Shown: positions 18,186 to 27,538, numbered from the stretch's first letter. The stretch is 64,000 nt of DNA from Ignavibacteriota bacterium (GCA_016218045.1 JACRFB010000060.1:1-64000), one strand, 5' to 3'. The notes: generated by a model not told the origin, from the letters alone. Numbers and translations are program-made.

Positions 18186-18622
18186 AGGCGGACGGGATGG
18201 GACGAGCGAATACAAAACGGGGAACGGGAAACGTTGAACGGGGAACGCGTGAACGGGGAACGGCGAACGGAGAACACGTGGTAGGGGAAGGGGGAAGGGG
18301 GAAGAGGGAAGAAGGCAGTGCCGCGCATGACTGCGACTGCACACGGCTCGCCTCGCATGTACAGGATGCGGGTGATGGGACGGATGCGGATGCCGCAGCG
18401 CGAAAAATTCTGATGGCACGTATCGAGGCCGATCCGTTTATGGCGGCGCTCCTCGCTGCCGCGCGGGCGGGCGAGGACTCGTCCGATGATGGGTCTCTCA
18501 AGGAGTAGAGAACGGCATGGCGACATCCGGATGCATCCGATACTTGCGATCGCGTGTGTGCATCGGGATATCAATCGATTGCAGCGTTGTGAACTACATT
18601 AATTGAATCATTCGGAGGACAC
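18186..18622. repeat. Intergenic gap with GAACGGG-type heptamers
   Basis: 437-bp gap. From about 18215 to 18275 it consists of AACGGGG/AACGGGA/AACGTTG heptamers, then GGAAGGGG-type purine runs to about 18325. The rest shows no recognisable gene; open frames here run through repeats and have no family features. A good Shine-Dalgarno (GGAGG, 18614-18618) precedes the ATG at 18623. No clear promoter was found. Confidence 0.6.
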
Positions 18623-19405
18623 ATGACATACGAAACGCTCTTGTGTGCGGTAGAAGACGGGGTGATGACGATCACGCTCAACCGTCCGGATGTGTTGAAT
18701 GCCTTCAACGAACAACTTTCCGCGGATCTGCTCGATGCGTTCCGCGTTGCGGGTGAGGATGCCACCGTGCGTGCCGTGGTGCTGACCGGTACCGGCCGCG
18801 CGTTCTGTTCCGGACAGGATCTGAAGGATATTTCCGACGATCCGACGCGCTCGTTGGCCGACAGTCTGCGACGCCGCTACAATCCGTTGATACGCGCCAT
18901 GCGCGCCCTGCCGAAGCCGATACTTGCGGCGATCAACGGGGCCTGCGCGGGTGCGGGGCTGAGCCTGGCCCTCGCCTGCGATATGCGTTTTGCTTCAGAA
19001 CGCGCGAAGCTCATCCAGGTGTTCATCCGTATCGGACTTGTGCCCGACTCCGGTTCGTCATGGTTCATGCCGCATCTCGTCGGCTACGCGCGCGCCTTCG
19101 AGCTGTGCGCAACCGGCCGCGATGTCACGGCGCAGGAGGCCGCGGAGATCGGTCTCGTGAACAAGGTGATCTCGCCCGAGTTACTCATGGACTACACCAT
19201 GACCGTCGCGAAACGTCTTGCCACCGCGCCGACACAAGCGATCGGCCAGATCAAGGAGATGCTGAACCGCGCCGTGGCAAGCGACCTCGAAACGGCGTTG
19301 CTCTTCGAAGAGGACATGCAGGAGAAGGCCGGCTACAGCCACGACTATCAGGAAGGCAAACGCGCCTTCCTCGAAAAACGTCCGCCGAAATTCGAGGGAC
19401 GATAA
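18623..19405 (+). CDS. Enoyl-CoA hydratase/isomerase family protein (PaaG-like)
   Basis: 260 residues, crotonase fold. Oxyanion-hole segments are GRAFCSGQDLKDI (about 55-67) and NGACAGAGLSLALACD (about 106-121). At the position of the hydratase's second Glu it has GLVPDSGSSWFMPHLVG, the Asp-containing signature of PaaG-type 1,2-epoxyphenylacetyl-CoA or 2,3-dehydroadipyl-CoA isomerases, so isomerisation is more likely than plain hydration. No other phenylacetate genes are in view. It probably serves fatty or aromatic acyl-CoA breakdown together with the mutase and dehydrogenases up to 27.5 kb. Confidence 0.85.
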   Translation: MTYETLLCAVEDGVMTITLNRPDVLNAFNEQLSADLLDAFRVAGEDATVRAVVLTGTGRAFCSGQDLKDISDDPTRSLADSLRRRYNPLIRAMRALPKPILAAINGACAGAGLSLALACDMRFASERAKLIQVFIRIGLVPDSGSSWFMPHLVGYARAFELCATGRDVTAQEAAEIGLVNKVISPELLMDYTMTVAKRLATAPTQAIGQIKEMLNRAVASDLETALLFEEDMQEKAGYSHDYQEGKRAFLEKRPPKFEGR

Positions 19406-19419
19406 ATCTATCCCTCCAC

Positions 19420-19488
19420 GGACGTGCCTCCGGCACGTCCGGGTGCGGGGAGGCGAACGAAATCCACGGACGTGCCTCCGGCACGTCC
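19420..19488. repeat. Two 21-bp stem-loops left of the minisatellite
   Basis: Two identical hairpins at 19420-19440 and 19468-19488. Each has perfect 9-bp arms GGACGTGCC/GGCACGTCC and loop TCC, preceded by CCAC. Read on the minus strand they show loop GGA followed by GTGG, so they face opposite to the four copies at 19897-20066. Confidence 0.85.
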
Positions 19489-19496
19489 GGGCGCGA

Positions 19497-19877
19497 GGCA
19501 TGGCGCATGGCCCGCATGGCGCATGGCCCGCATGGCGCATGGCCCGCATGGCGCATGGCCCGCGTGGCGCATGGCACATGGCACGCACGGCGCATGGCCC
19601 GCATGGCGCATGGCCTGCATGGCGCATGACCCGCATGGCGCATGGCCCGCATGGCGCATGGCCCGCATGGCGCATGGCCCGCAAGGCCCATGGCCAGCAT
19701 GGCGCATGGCCCGCAAGGCGCATGGCCCGCACGGCGCATGGCCCGCATGGCGCATGGCCCGCATGGCGCATGGCCCGCATGGCGCATGGCCCGCATGGCG
19801 CATGGCCCGCATGACGCATGGCACATGGCACGCACGGCGCATGGCACGCATGGCGCATGGCCCGCATGGCGCATCGC
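19497..19877. repeat. 16-bp minisatellite array
   Basis: About 24 copies of the 16-bp unit GCATGGCGCATGGCCC (a heptamer GCATGGC plus a 9-mer) with scattered single-base variants, for example around 19560-19585 and 19815-19845, where CACATGGCACGCACGG units occur. Because 16 is not a multiple of 3, all six frames stay largely open and give long spurious reading frames of 16-residue periodicity. It is not a CRISPR: there are no spacers. Confidence 0.95.
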
Positions 19878-19896
19878 GGCGCTGATGGAAACGCCC

Positions 19897-20066
19897 GGAC
19901 GCGCCGGAGGCGCGTCCGTGGAGGGGTGCCGCGCCGAGGGGGATGGGACGCGCCGGAGGCGCGTCCGTGGAGGGGCGGATTGCCGCGAGGGATTGGACGC
20001 GCCGGAGGCGCGTCCGTGGAGCTTTGCGCGGCCCGCGAGGGAAGCGGGCGGCCGGGACGGCCGCCC
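19897..20066. repeat. Four 21-bp stem-loops right of the minisatellite
   Basis: Hairpins at 19897-19917, 19946-19966, 19995-20015 (arms GGACGCGCC/GGCGCGTCC, loop GGA) and 20046-20066 (arms GGGCGGCCG/CGGCCGCCC, loop GGA). Each is followed by GTGGA. Arm sequences differ from the left copies and from each other but always pair perfectly. Spacing is 49-51 bp. Nothing resembling a gene is present in the whole 19406-20119 gap. Confidence 0.85.
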
Positions 20067-20119
20067 GTGGATGCAAAGCGCAGAATTTCGCATATTTGTG
20101 ATCCACATTTGCGTGTATT

Positions 20120-23100
20120 ATGGAACAGCCCGCCTACTCCCCGGTTCACAAAATCCGCTTCGTCACCGCCGCGTCGCTTTTCGACGGACACGACGTCAGC
20201 ATCAATATCATGCGCCGCATACTCCAGGCCGGCGGCGCCGAGGTCATTCACCTCGGTCATAATCGCTCCGTGTCCGAAATTGTCGACGCGGCTATCCATG
20301 AGGATGCGCAGGGCATCGCCATCTCGTCCTATCAGGGCGGACATATGGAGTACCTGCGCTTCATGAAGGACTTGCTGCGCGAACGCGGCGCGGATCATGT
20401 CAAAATCTTCGCCGGCGGCGGCGGTGTGATCGTGCCCGAAGAGATCGCGGAATTACACGCCTATGGCATCGATCGTGTGTTCTCGCCGCAGGACGGACGC
20501 GACCTCGGCTTGCAGGGCATGATCAATCTCATGCTCGAGGCCTGCGACTATCCCGCGGGACGCGCGCGCGACATCGCGGTGAAAAACGATACGCTGCTCG
20601 TCCATGGCACTCCGGTCGCCGAACTCAACAACGGACTCGCACACGACCGCCTCCTCCTCGCGCAGGCCCTCAGTGTGGTCGAAGAAAATACTTCTGTCAG
20701 CATACCCGTTCCGGAAGGACACCGTGTACCCGTCCTCGGAATCACCGGCACGGGCGGCGCGGGCAAGTCGTCGCTCACGGACGAGATCGTCCGCCGCTTC
20801 CTGCTCGCGTTTCCCGACATGACCATGGCCGTGCTCTCTGTTGATCCGTCGAAACGCCGCACGGGCGGAGCCCTGCTCGGCGACCGCATCCGCATGAACG
20901 CGATCGCCACCAGCGATCCGCAGGGGAGCACGCGCGTCTTCATGCGCTCGTTTGCGACGCGGGCCGCCAACACCGCGACATCCGCCGCGCTGCACCGCTC
21001 CATCGACCTGTGCAAGACCGCGGGCTTCGATCTCGTCATCGTCGAAACCGCGGGAATAGGGCAGTCGGATTCGGCCATCGTCGATCTTGTCGATGTGTCG
21101 ATGTATGTAATGACCCCGGAATACGGGGCGCAGACGCAGCTCGAAAAAATCGACATGCTCGATCTGGCCGATCTGGTCGTGCTGAACAAGTTCGAGAAAC
21201 GTGGCGCCGAGGACGCGCTCCGCGACGTGCGCAAACAGTACCGCCGCAATCACGGGCTGTGGGACGCGCGCGACGAGGATCTGCCCGTCTATGCCACCAT
21301 CGCCAGCCAGTTCAACGACCGAGGCACCAACTACCTCTTCGCCTCGCTGCTCCGTCTCATCGACACAAAAACCGGCACCGCGTGGAGCACCGACGTCGCC
21401 GTCGACGCGACACTTCCCGACAAGGCCGCCGTGATCCCGCCCGAACGCTCGCGCTACCTGTCGGAAATCGCCGATAGCGTGCGCGACTACAAGACGTGGG
21501 CCGCCGAGCAGTGTTCGCACGCGCGCAAGTGGTATCAGCTCGAGGGCGCAGCGCGTGTGCTCGCCGAAGGCGCGTCACGCCGCGAACTGCGCATCTCCGG
21601 CGCCGAAGGCACCGTCGAAATAGGCGAAGGCGCGCTGCGCGCGGACCTGCTCGAGGCGCTCGAAGCCCAGATCGGCCACTTCCGCTCGCTGGTTACTCCC
21701 GAGAATCGCGACCTGCTCGCGCAGTGGAACGACGCGAAACAGGCCTACCGCCAGGACAAACTTGTCACACGCGTGCGCGACCGCGAAATCGTCACCGACC
21801 TGTACACGACCACACTCTCGGGCACACGCGTCCCCAAGGTGGCGCTGCCGCAGTTCGAGGACTGGGGCGACGTGCTGCGATGGATACTGCTTGAAAATGT
21901 ACCGGGTTCCTTCCCGTACGCCGCGGGTGTGTTTCCCTTCAAGCGCGAGAACGAGGATCCGACACGCATGTTTGCGGGCGAGGGCGCACCCGAGCGCACC
22001 AACCGCCGTTTCCACTACGTGTCGCAGGGCATGCCCGCCGCGCGCCTGTCCACGGCTTTCGACTCCGTGACGCTGTACGGCGAGGATCCGCACGAGCGTC
22101 CCGACATCTACGGCAAGATCGGCAACTCGGGCGTGTCGATATGCACGCTCGACGATATGAAGAAGCTCTATTGCGGCTTCGATCTCTGCGCGCCGACTAC
22201 CTCGGTGTCCATGACCATCAACGGTCCGGCGCCCATGATTCTCGCGATGTTCATGAACACGGCCATCGACCAACAGGTCGAGAAATGGCTGGTATTGAAC
22301 GGCAGGTACACCGAGGCACGCGCGGCCATCGACGGACACTTCGCCGCGCTCGGCATGACACGCCCGGTGTATGCGGGCGTCGACAACTTCACGGAGGTGC
22401 TCGACGAACTCGGCGATTCCGCGCACTTCGCGAAGGGCGCGCGTGTGCACCGCTATTTCGGACTCGGCACGCTGGGGGTTCACGGACCCTGGCTCGTGGA
22501 GCGCGGACTCGTGCCGGCCGACGTGTACGCGTCCATCGCGGCGGAAACCATGGCCAATGTGCGCGGCACGGTACAGGCCGACATCCTCAAGGAGGATCAG
22601 GCCCAGAACACCTGCATCTTCTCGACGGAGTTTGCGCTCAAGATGATGGGTGACATTCAGGATAACTTTGTCCGGAATTCCGTCCGCAACTACTACTCGG
22701 TGTCGATATCGGGATATCACATCGCCGAGGCCGGGGCGAATCCGATCACGCAGCTCGCCTTCACGCTCGCCAACGGTTTCACCTACGTCGAGTATTACCT
22801 CTCGCGGGGCATGCACATCGACGACTTCGCGCCGAACCTCTCGTTTTTCTTCTCGAACGGCATCGACGCCGAGTACTCGGTGATCGGCCGTGTGGCGCGG
22901 CGCATCTGGTCCGTCGCGATGAAGAATCTGTACGGCGCGAACGACCGCTCGCAGAAGCTGAAGTACCACATCCAGACCAGCGGCCGTTCGCTGCACGCGA
23001 TGGAGATCGACTTCAACGACATCCGCACCACGCTGCAGGCCCTCTACGCGATTTACGACAACTGCAATTCGCTGCACACCAACGCCTACGACGAGGCGAT

Positions 23101-23668
23101 TACCACGCCCACCGAGGAGAGCGTGCGCCGCGCCCTCGCCATACAGCTCATCATCAATCGCGAGCTGGGTCTGGCGAAGAACGAGAATCCCCTGCAGGGC
23201 GCCTTTATCATCGAGGAACTCACCGACCTGGTCGAGGAGGCGGTGCTGGCGGAATTCCGTCGCATCTCCGACCGCGGCGGGGTGCTGGGCGCGATGGAGA
23301 CGATGTACCAGCGCGGCAAAATACAGGAGGAGTCGCTCCTCTATGAACATCTCAAACACAGCGGCGAGCTGCCGATCATCGGCGTCAACACGTTCCTCCG
23401 CCCCGAACATCTGGCCTCGCACGAATCACAGCCGACCGAATTGATCCGTTCGACCGAGGACGAGAAGGTCCGGCAGATCGAGAACGTGCGCGCCTTCCAA
23501 CAACGGAACGCCTCGGCCGCGAATGCCGCGCTCGCCGCCGTGCAACAGGCGGCACAGGAGCACGCGAACGTGTTCGACCGCCTGCTCGAAGCCGTGCGCG
23601 TGGCCTCGCTCGGACAGATTTCGGCCGCCCTCTACGCCGTGGGCGGGCAATACCGCAGGAACATGTAA
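20120..23668 (+). CDS. icmF: Fused isobutyryl-CoA mutase (IcmF)
   Basis: 1182 residues, the IcmF architecture in one chain. An N-terminal adenosylcobalamin domain (about 10-140, [14 protein letters not shown]) is followed by a MeaB-like G-protein chaperone domain (about 205-440; Walker [12 protein letters not shown] near 209-219; base loop LNKFE) and the large substrate-binding mutase barrel to the end. IcmF interconverts isobutyryl-CoA and n-butyryl-CoA; some relatives act on isovaleryl/pivalyl-CoA, which I cannot exclude. The domain order rules out ordinary two-subunit methylmalonyl-CoA mutase. The start is 15 bp after a TATTTG-rich stretch, with no clear Shine-Dalgarno. Transcribed alone; it converges with the next gene, with 40 bp between stops. 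Confidence 0.93.
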   Translation: MEQPAYSPVHKIRFVTAASLFDGHDVSINIMRRILQAGGAEVIHLGHNRSVSEIVDAAIHEDAQGIAISSYQGGHMEYLRFMKDLLRERGADHVKIFAGGGGVIVPEEIAELHAYGIDRVFSPQDGRDLGLQGMINLMLEACDYPAGRARDIAVKNDTLLVHGTPVAELNNGLAHDRLLLAQALSVVEENTSVSIPVPEGHRVPVLGITGTGGAGKSSLTDEIVRRFLLAFPDMTMAVLSVDPSKRRTGGALLGDRIRMNAIATSDPQGSTRVFMRSFATRAANTATSAALHRSIDLCKTAGFDLVIVETAGIGQSDSAIVDLVDVSMYVMTPEYGAQTQLEKIDMLDLADLVVLNKFEKRGAEDALRDVRKQYRRNHGLWDARDEDLPVYATIASQFNDRGTNYLFASLLRLIDTKTGTAWSTDVAVDATLPDKAAVIPPERSRYLSEIADSVRDYKTWAAEQCSHARKWYQLEGAARVLAEGASRRELRISGAEGTVEIGEGALRADLLEALEAQIGHFRSLVTPENRDLLAQWNDAKQAYRQDKLVTRVRDREIVTDLYTTTLSGTRVPKVALPQFEDWGDVLRWILLENVPGSFPYAAGVFPFKRENEDPTRMFAGEGAPERTNRRFHYVSQGMPAARLSTAFDSVTLYGEDPHERPDIYGKIGNSGVSICTLDDMKKLYCGFDLCAPTTSVSMTINGPAPMILAMFMNTAIDQQVEKWLVLNGRYTEARAAIDGHFAALGMTRPVYAGVDNFTEVLDELGDSAHFAKGARVHRYFGLGTLGVHGPWLVERGLVPADVYASIAAETMANVRGTVQADILKEDQAQNTCIFSTEFALKMMGDIQDNFVRNSVRNYYSVSISGYHIAEAGANPITQLAFTLANGFTYVEYYLSRGMHIDDFAPNLSFFFSNGIDAEYSVIGRVARRIWSVAMKNLYGANDRSQKLKYHIQTSGRSLHAMEIDFNDIRTTLQALYAIYDNCNSLHTNAYDEAITTPTEESVRRALAIQLIINRELGLAKNENPLQGAFIIEELTDLVEEAVLAEFRRISDRGGVLGAMETMYQRGKIQEESLLYEHLKHSGELPIIGVNTFLRPEHLASHESQPTELIRSTEDEKVRQIENVRAFQQRNASAANAALAAVQQAAQEHANVFDRLLEAVRVASLGQISAALYAVGGQYRRNM

Positions 23669-23708
23669 GCGGGTTTTCCCCGCGGTCCGGCACTCGTCGC
23701 AGCCTGGC

Positions 23709-25487
23709 CTAGCAGATGCCGCCGTCGATCGATGCGGCCAGCCGTACGATGTGCAGCGCGCGCTGCAGCGACGGGTGCAGATCCCCCGTCGTGCGGCTTT
23801 CGTTCACGAGCGTTGCGATGCGTTGCACATTGAATTGTGCCGGCAGTGCTCCTGAGACAAGCGTCGCAAGGGAGCCGTTGTGTACACACGGCATGGATGG
23901 TTTGCGCATCGAGAGGAGGCGATGGAGGCGCGGACTGCGTTCGCGCAGGCCGACGTCCAACGCGCGCTGATACGCGACAGGCAAGCGCTGCAGAAGCTGA
24001 TTCGAGAAGGGCAGGGTTCGTACGTCGGAATACGAGCGCGCGGCCCGCGTCAACGCCGGGCAGCACAACTCCATGACGCGCCGCTGCGGACCCTGCAACC
24101 AGCGTACGCGTGGCGGAATGCGAAGCAACGGCGCCACGTACGTGTGATCGAAATACGGCGACACATAGCGGATGAAGTTATTCTGCAGCAGCGCAAGGTC
24201 GGTGCCGTGTTGAGGAAGGACAAGCTCGGCGTAGATTCGATCCGCCCGGTTGCTCGGATTCGAATCTGGGTGCCTTCGCTCGAATTGCTCGGTCGCTATT
24301 TCGTGTGCCCGCCGACGGATACTTGTTGCTGCTTCCGGTCCCAGAAGGTCAAGAATGCCTGTCGATTCAAACACGGCGATCGTTCGAGCCCTGAATTTAT
24401 CGTCGTCGGACAACTGGTGTGCTTCGTTGCGAAGGAACCAGCGTCCTTCAATCGATGTGTGGTTCCCGTCCAATAAAATACTCGCCTGATGCGGCAGACG
24501 CCGGTACACGAACGGTGCGTGTGTGTTGAGCACGCCGCATTGGTGATTCGACATGTCGAACAGTGCCTGCGCGTAGCTCACCTCGTCATCAAAAAATTCG
24601 TTGTCGAGTTTGATCAGTGTGTGAGGCACCCTGTAGCGAGCGGCAATCGAGCGGGCAATACGCAGATCGTGGCCCTCGGCGATATAATGTGTGACGGACG
24701 GCAGTCGATGTCCACAGCGGAGCGTCGCCGCCAAAATGGTTCGACTGTCGAAGCCGCCCGTGAGGCCCGCTATTGCCTCGGGATATTTCCGCAGCAGCCG
24801 CGCGTGTGCCGTGATAAAGGCCTCGGCTGTCTCATCCAGCAGTCGCGGGGAGTAGTCCTCCTGTGAAAAATGAATTGACCAATAGCGCCGCTCGACGATA
24901 TCTGCACCGGAAAATCGGGGGACAATCTCCGTGCCCGCTTTCATTCTGCGAATGCCGCGCACCATGGTCGAGCCGTCGAGTGTCTGGCCGAAACACGCTA
25001 TCTGCGCGAAGGCATCCTCGTCGAGTGTGCCTCCTCCGGGCAGCAGCGATCTGAGGAACGCGATACTCGTGGATGCGGCAAAAAAGGTTCGTGAAGCGGT
25101 GTAGTAGAGCGGGAGTGATCCCCAGCAATCGTTGAGCACACGGATCCGCCCATCGTGATATGCGGCGGCGACAAACATGCCGTTGGCTTGCGGGAAGAGG
25201 CCTTCGTGAGGAAGATCGATCAGTGTGTGTGGTGTGTATTCGAGTACGGAATCGGTGAAGAATACTCCGTCGACGATTCCCAGCGCTCCGGTATCGGGAT
25301 CGGCGGAGAAGCGCGAGAAGTCACTGTTGTCTCGCAATGCGATCGAGGCCATGAGGCAGCACCCGTCGTCTGAATCACGCATGCGCACAGCGTAGTCCGG
25401 CATGGCGGTCCTGAAATGCGCCCGCACGCTCTCGATACGAGAGGGTTCACGCGAGTATATCAGACTGATCCCCGATGGATGGTCCAT
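23709..25487 (-). CDS. Asparagine-synthetase-like amidotransferase without glutaminase Cys
   Basis: 592 residues with an N-terminal Ntn-type region (about 1-190; LNDCWGSLPLYY, AASTSIAFL) and a C-terminal ATP-dependent synthetase domain with PP-loop LTGGFDSRT (242-250). Asparagine synthetase B needs Cys at position 2 for glutamine hydrolysis; here residues 2-4 are DHP, so the glutaminase is expected to be dead. The arrangement resembles beta-lactam synthetases, lasso-peptide cyclases or surface-polysaccharide amidation enzymes, but no precursor peptide or biosynthetic partner is adjacent. Monocistronic. Function not assignable. Confidence 0.75.
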   Translation of the reverse strand: MDHPSGISLIYSREPSRIESVRAHFRTAMPDYAVRMRDSDDGCCLMASIALRDNSDFSRFSADPDTGALGIVDGVFFTDSVLEYTPHTLIDLPHEGLFPQANGMFVAAAYHDGRIRVLNDCWGSLPLYYTASRTFFAASTSIAFLRSLLPGGGTLDEDAFAQIACFGQTLDGSTMVRGIRRMKAGTEIVPRFSGADIVERRYWSIHFSQEDYSPRLLDETAEAFITAHARLLRKYPEAIAGLTGGFDSRTILAATLRCGHRLPSVTHYIAEGHDLRIARSIAARYRVPHTLIKLDNEFFDDEVSYAQALFDMSNHQCGVLNTHAPFVYRRLPHQASILLDGNHTSIEGRWFLRNEAHQLSDDDKFRARTIAVFESTGILDLLGPEAATSIRRRAHEIATEQFERRHPDSNPSNRADRIYAELVLPQHGTDLALLQNNFIRYVSPYFDHTYVAPLLRIPPRVRWLQGPQRRVMELCCPALTRAARSYSDVRTLPFSNQLLQRLPVAYQRALDVGLRERSPRLHRLLSMRKPSMPCVHNGSLATLVSGALPAQFNVQRIATLVNESRTTGDLHPSLQRALHIVRLAASIDGGIC

Positions 25488-25646
25488 GATCGCAGTCTAC
25501 TTTTTCCTCCCAAAAAACACAAATCGACGAGACCGAATCATCAGGGAATTGTGCCGTATTCTTTTCGAATGAAAAGTGCTATCATACGTGTTTATGACAC
25601 AGCCGGAAAGCGGCGCTGCACGGATGAAATTCTCACGGAGAGAGAG

Positions 25647-26522
25647 ATGAATCAACACATGGCAATCGGCATACTCGGCGGTGGCGCGATGGGACGCGGT
25701 ATCGCCATCGCGGCGCTGCTGGCGGAGAAACGCGTGACGTTGTTCGACGCGTTTATCGAGAGCCGCGACGCGGCGTGGGACGGCATCAGCCGCACGCTTT
25801 CGGGTCTCGTGGACAAGGGGAAGATTCCCGCGGAACAGCGCGACAGGGCTCTTTCCGCCCTGCGCATCACGGGCGGCTTCGACGAACTCGTTTCGTCGAG
25901 CATTGTCATCGAGGCGGTGCCGGAATCGCTCGAACTCAAGAAGCGGCTCTTTGCCGACCTCTCCGCGCTCTGCGACGAGCGGACCATCTTCGCTTCCAAC
26001 ACGTCTTCTCTTTCCATCACCGTTCTGTCGACGGGTGTGAAGAATCCATCGCGCGTGGCGGGCATGCACTTCTTCAATCCCGCCCATCTGATGAAACTTG
26101 TCGAAGTCGTGGCGGGCCGTTTTACATCCGACGACACCATCGACAGCGTAATGCAGCTCGCGCGTGAACTCGGGAAGACGCCCGTCGAAACGCGCGACAC
26201 CCCCGGCTTCATCGTGAACCGCGTGGCGCGGCCCTTCTACACCGAATCGCTGCGCATCGCCGAGGAGCGTGTGGCCGACATCGACACCATCGACCGCATC
26301 GTGCGCGGACACGGATTCCGTATGGGACCCTTCGAGCTGATGGACTTCATCGGCCACGATGTGAATTACGAAGTCACGCGCTCGCTCTACGAGGCATTTA
26401 ATGGCGAACCGCGGTACCGTCCCTCGTTTCTTCAGAAAGCCCTTGTCGAAGCCGGCCTCTTCGGACGCAAATCGGGCAGGGGATTTTATACATACGACAC
26501 GGAGCAAGGAACTAGGAAGTAG
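25647..26522 (+). CDS. 3-hydroxyacyl-CoA dehydrogenase (3-hydroxybutyryl-CoA dehydrogenase type)
   Basis: 291 residues. It oxidises 3-hydroxyacyl-CoA with NAD. Rossmann motif GILGGGAMGRGIA (8-20); IEAVPESLELKK; SNTSSLSIT; catalytic His segment GMHFFNPAHLMKLVEV (about 141-156); DTPGFIVNRVARPF; and the C-terminal helix domain ending SGRGFYTY. The ATG at 25647 has a GGAGAGAGAG purine tract upstream; earlier in-frame starts read through the leader. The last codons (GTRK) and the TAG stop are made by the first units of the following repeat array, so array slippage would change the tail. Confidence 0.93.
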   Translation: MNQHMAIGILGGGAMGRGIAIAALLAEKRVTLFDAFIESRDAAWDGISRTLSGLVDKGKIPAEQRDRALSALRITGGFDELVSSSIVIEAVPESLELKKRLFADLSALCDERTIFASNTSSLSITVLSTGVKNPSRVAGMHFFNPAHLMKLVEVVAGRFTSDDTIDSVMQLARELGKTPVETRDTPGFIVNRVARPFYTESLRIAEERVADIDTIDRIVRGHGFRMGPFELMDFIGHDVNYEVTRSLYEAFNGEPRYRPSFLQKALVEAGLFGRKSGRGFYTYDTEQGTRK

Positions 26523-26815
26523 GAACGAGGAGCTAGGAACTAGGAACTAGGAAGTAGGAAGTAGGAAGTAGGAACGAGGAGCTAGGATCTAGTAACGAGG
26601 CTCACATCAAATCAGTTCCCAGTTCCCAGTCCCCAGTTCCCAGTTCCCAGTCCCCAGTTCCCAGTCCCCAGTCCCCAGTTCCCAGTCCCCAGATCCTAGT
26701 TCCCAGTCCCCAGTCCCCAGTCCCCAGTCCCCAGTTCCCAGTCCCCAGTTCCCAGTCCCCAGTCCCCAGTTCCCAGTTCCCAGTTCCCACTCCCTACTCC
26801 CAACTCCCCAGTCCG
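26507..26815. repeat. Back-to-back heptamer arrays of opposite strand polarity
   Basis: 26507-26592 carries GGAACTA/GGAAGTA heptamers. After about 20 bp of unique DNA (near 26595-26613) the polarity flips, and 26614-26806 carries CCCAGTT/CCCAGTC/CCCCAGT heptamers, about 27 copies. In 26703-26736 five CCC(C) tracts are spaced by AGT, so the minus strand has GGGGACT tandem units with strong G-quadruplex potential. The array starts at the TAG stop of the gene before and ends 16 bp before the ATG of the gene after, replacing its whole leader. Confidence 0.93.
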
Positions 26816-26821
26816 AACACC

Positions 26822-27538
26822 ATGAACCTTCTCTTTACCGGCCCCGCGGCAATAATCAACGACTGGATCTCGGTCTGTGAGAGCCACACCTGCCATGTGT
26901 ACAGCAGGGATGCGAAGAAGACCCTGTCGAAACATGCGCATAAAATCGACGCGCTCGACGACGTGCGTGATCTCGACCTGGTGTTCAATTTTCATGTTGG
27001 ATCCACACCGAAGAGGCAGGCGCTCATCGACGAGATAGTGACCTACACCGGAGGCAAGGTGCCTGTGCTCTGCAACACTGTAGCGGTCAGTGCCACGGAG
27101 GTTGCGACATGGACGCGGAAGCCCGCCTGCATCATTGGCGTGGGCGCACTGCCTGGACTGCTTGCGGGAGAATGTGTCGAGGTGGCCTTCCCGCACGGAA
27201 ACACACGTGCGCACGAAGCAGTGCTGCGCGGCTTCATCGAAAGTGTGGGCAAGACGATGGAAGTGGTTGCCGACGAGGTGGGTCTCGTGTTTCCACGAGT
27301 GCTGTGTTCCATCCTGAACGAGGCGCTGTTTGCGCTGCAGCAGGGTGTGGCCACGGAAGAGGATATCGAGACGTCGATGAAGCTCGCCGTGAATTATCCG
27401 CGCGGACCCTTCGAATGGGGGGCGCTCATCGGGTGGCGCAATGTGTACACGATAGTGACAGCGTTGCACACCACGCTCGGCGACGACCGCTACCGCCCAG
27501 CGCCGCTGCTGCGCAAACTCGCGCTCTCGGCGGACTGA
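26822..27538 (+). CDS. Degenerate 3-hydroxyacyl-CoA dehydrogenase family protein
   Basis: 238 residues. The C-terminal half carries the dehydrogenase helix-domain signatures: [23 protein letters not shown] and NYPRGPFEW. The N-terminal half keeps the rough Rossmann layout ([19 protein letters not shown]) but has no GxGxxG, and the HFFNP catalytic-His motif is replaced by [12 protein letters not shown] infer it no longer binds NAD or oxidises substrate in the usual way. It may be a partner of the complete enzyme encoded just upstream, or use another activity. The ATG is 6 bp after the end of the heptamer-rich leader; no Shine-Dalgarno. Confidence 0.72.
   Translation: MNLLFTGPAAIINDWISVCESHTCHVYSRDAKKTLSKHAHKIDALDDVRDLDLVFNFHVGSTPKRQALIDEIVTYTGGKVPVLCNTVAVSATEVATWTRKPACIIGVGALPGLLAGECVEVAFPHGNTRAHEAVLRGFIESVGKTMEVVADEVGLVFPRVLCSILNEALFALQQGVATEEDIETSMKLAVNYPRGPFEWGALIGWRNVYTIVTALHTTLGDDRYRPAPLLRKLALSAD

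Noticed and set aside
18017-18508. Possible small gene ending at 18508
   Set aside because: The frame starts inside mutL and runs through the heptamer repeat; the tail has no recognisable domain and no ribosome site.
19497-19877. CRISPR array at the 16-bp repeats
   Set aside because: Units follow each other without unique spacers, the repeat is too short, and no cas gene is present. The same applies to the arrays at 26.6 and 37.3 kb.
19181-20398. Several long reading frames on both strands through the 19.4-20.1 kb gap, giving proteins rich in MARMAHGPHGAW or HAGHAPCGPCAM
   Set aside because: They are the translation of the 16-bp repeat in every frame; periodicity is 16 residues and there is no start signal, domain or signal peptide.
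20120-23668. Methylmalonyl-CoA mutase large subunit
   Set aside because: The cobalamin domain is N-terminal and a MeaB-like GTPase is fused in the middle, which is the IcmF layout.
23650-23690. Terminator between icmF and the asparagine-synthetase-like gene
   Set aside because: GCGGG/CCCGC can form a 5-bp stem, but no T-tract follows on either strand, so the evidence is too thin.
26602-26790. Small minus-strand frame of [14 protein letters not shown] repeats
   Set aside because: It is the heptamer array read in frame; the peptide period is 7 residues and all three frames give similar peptides.
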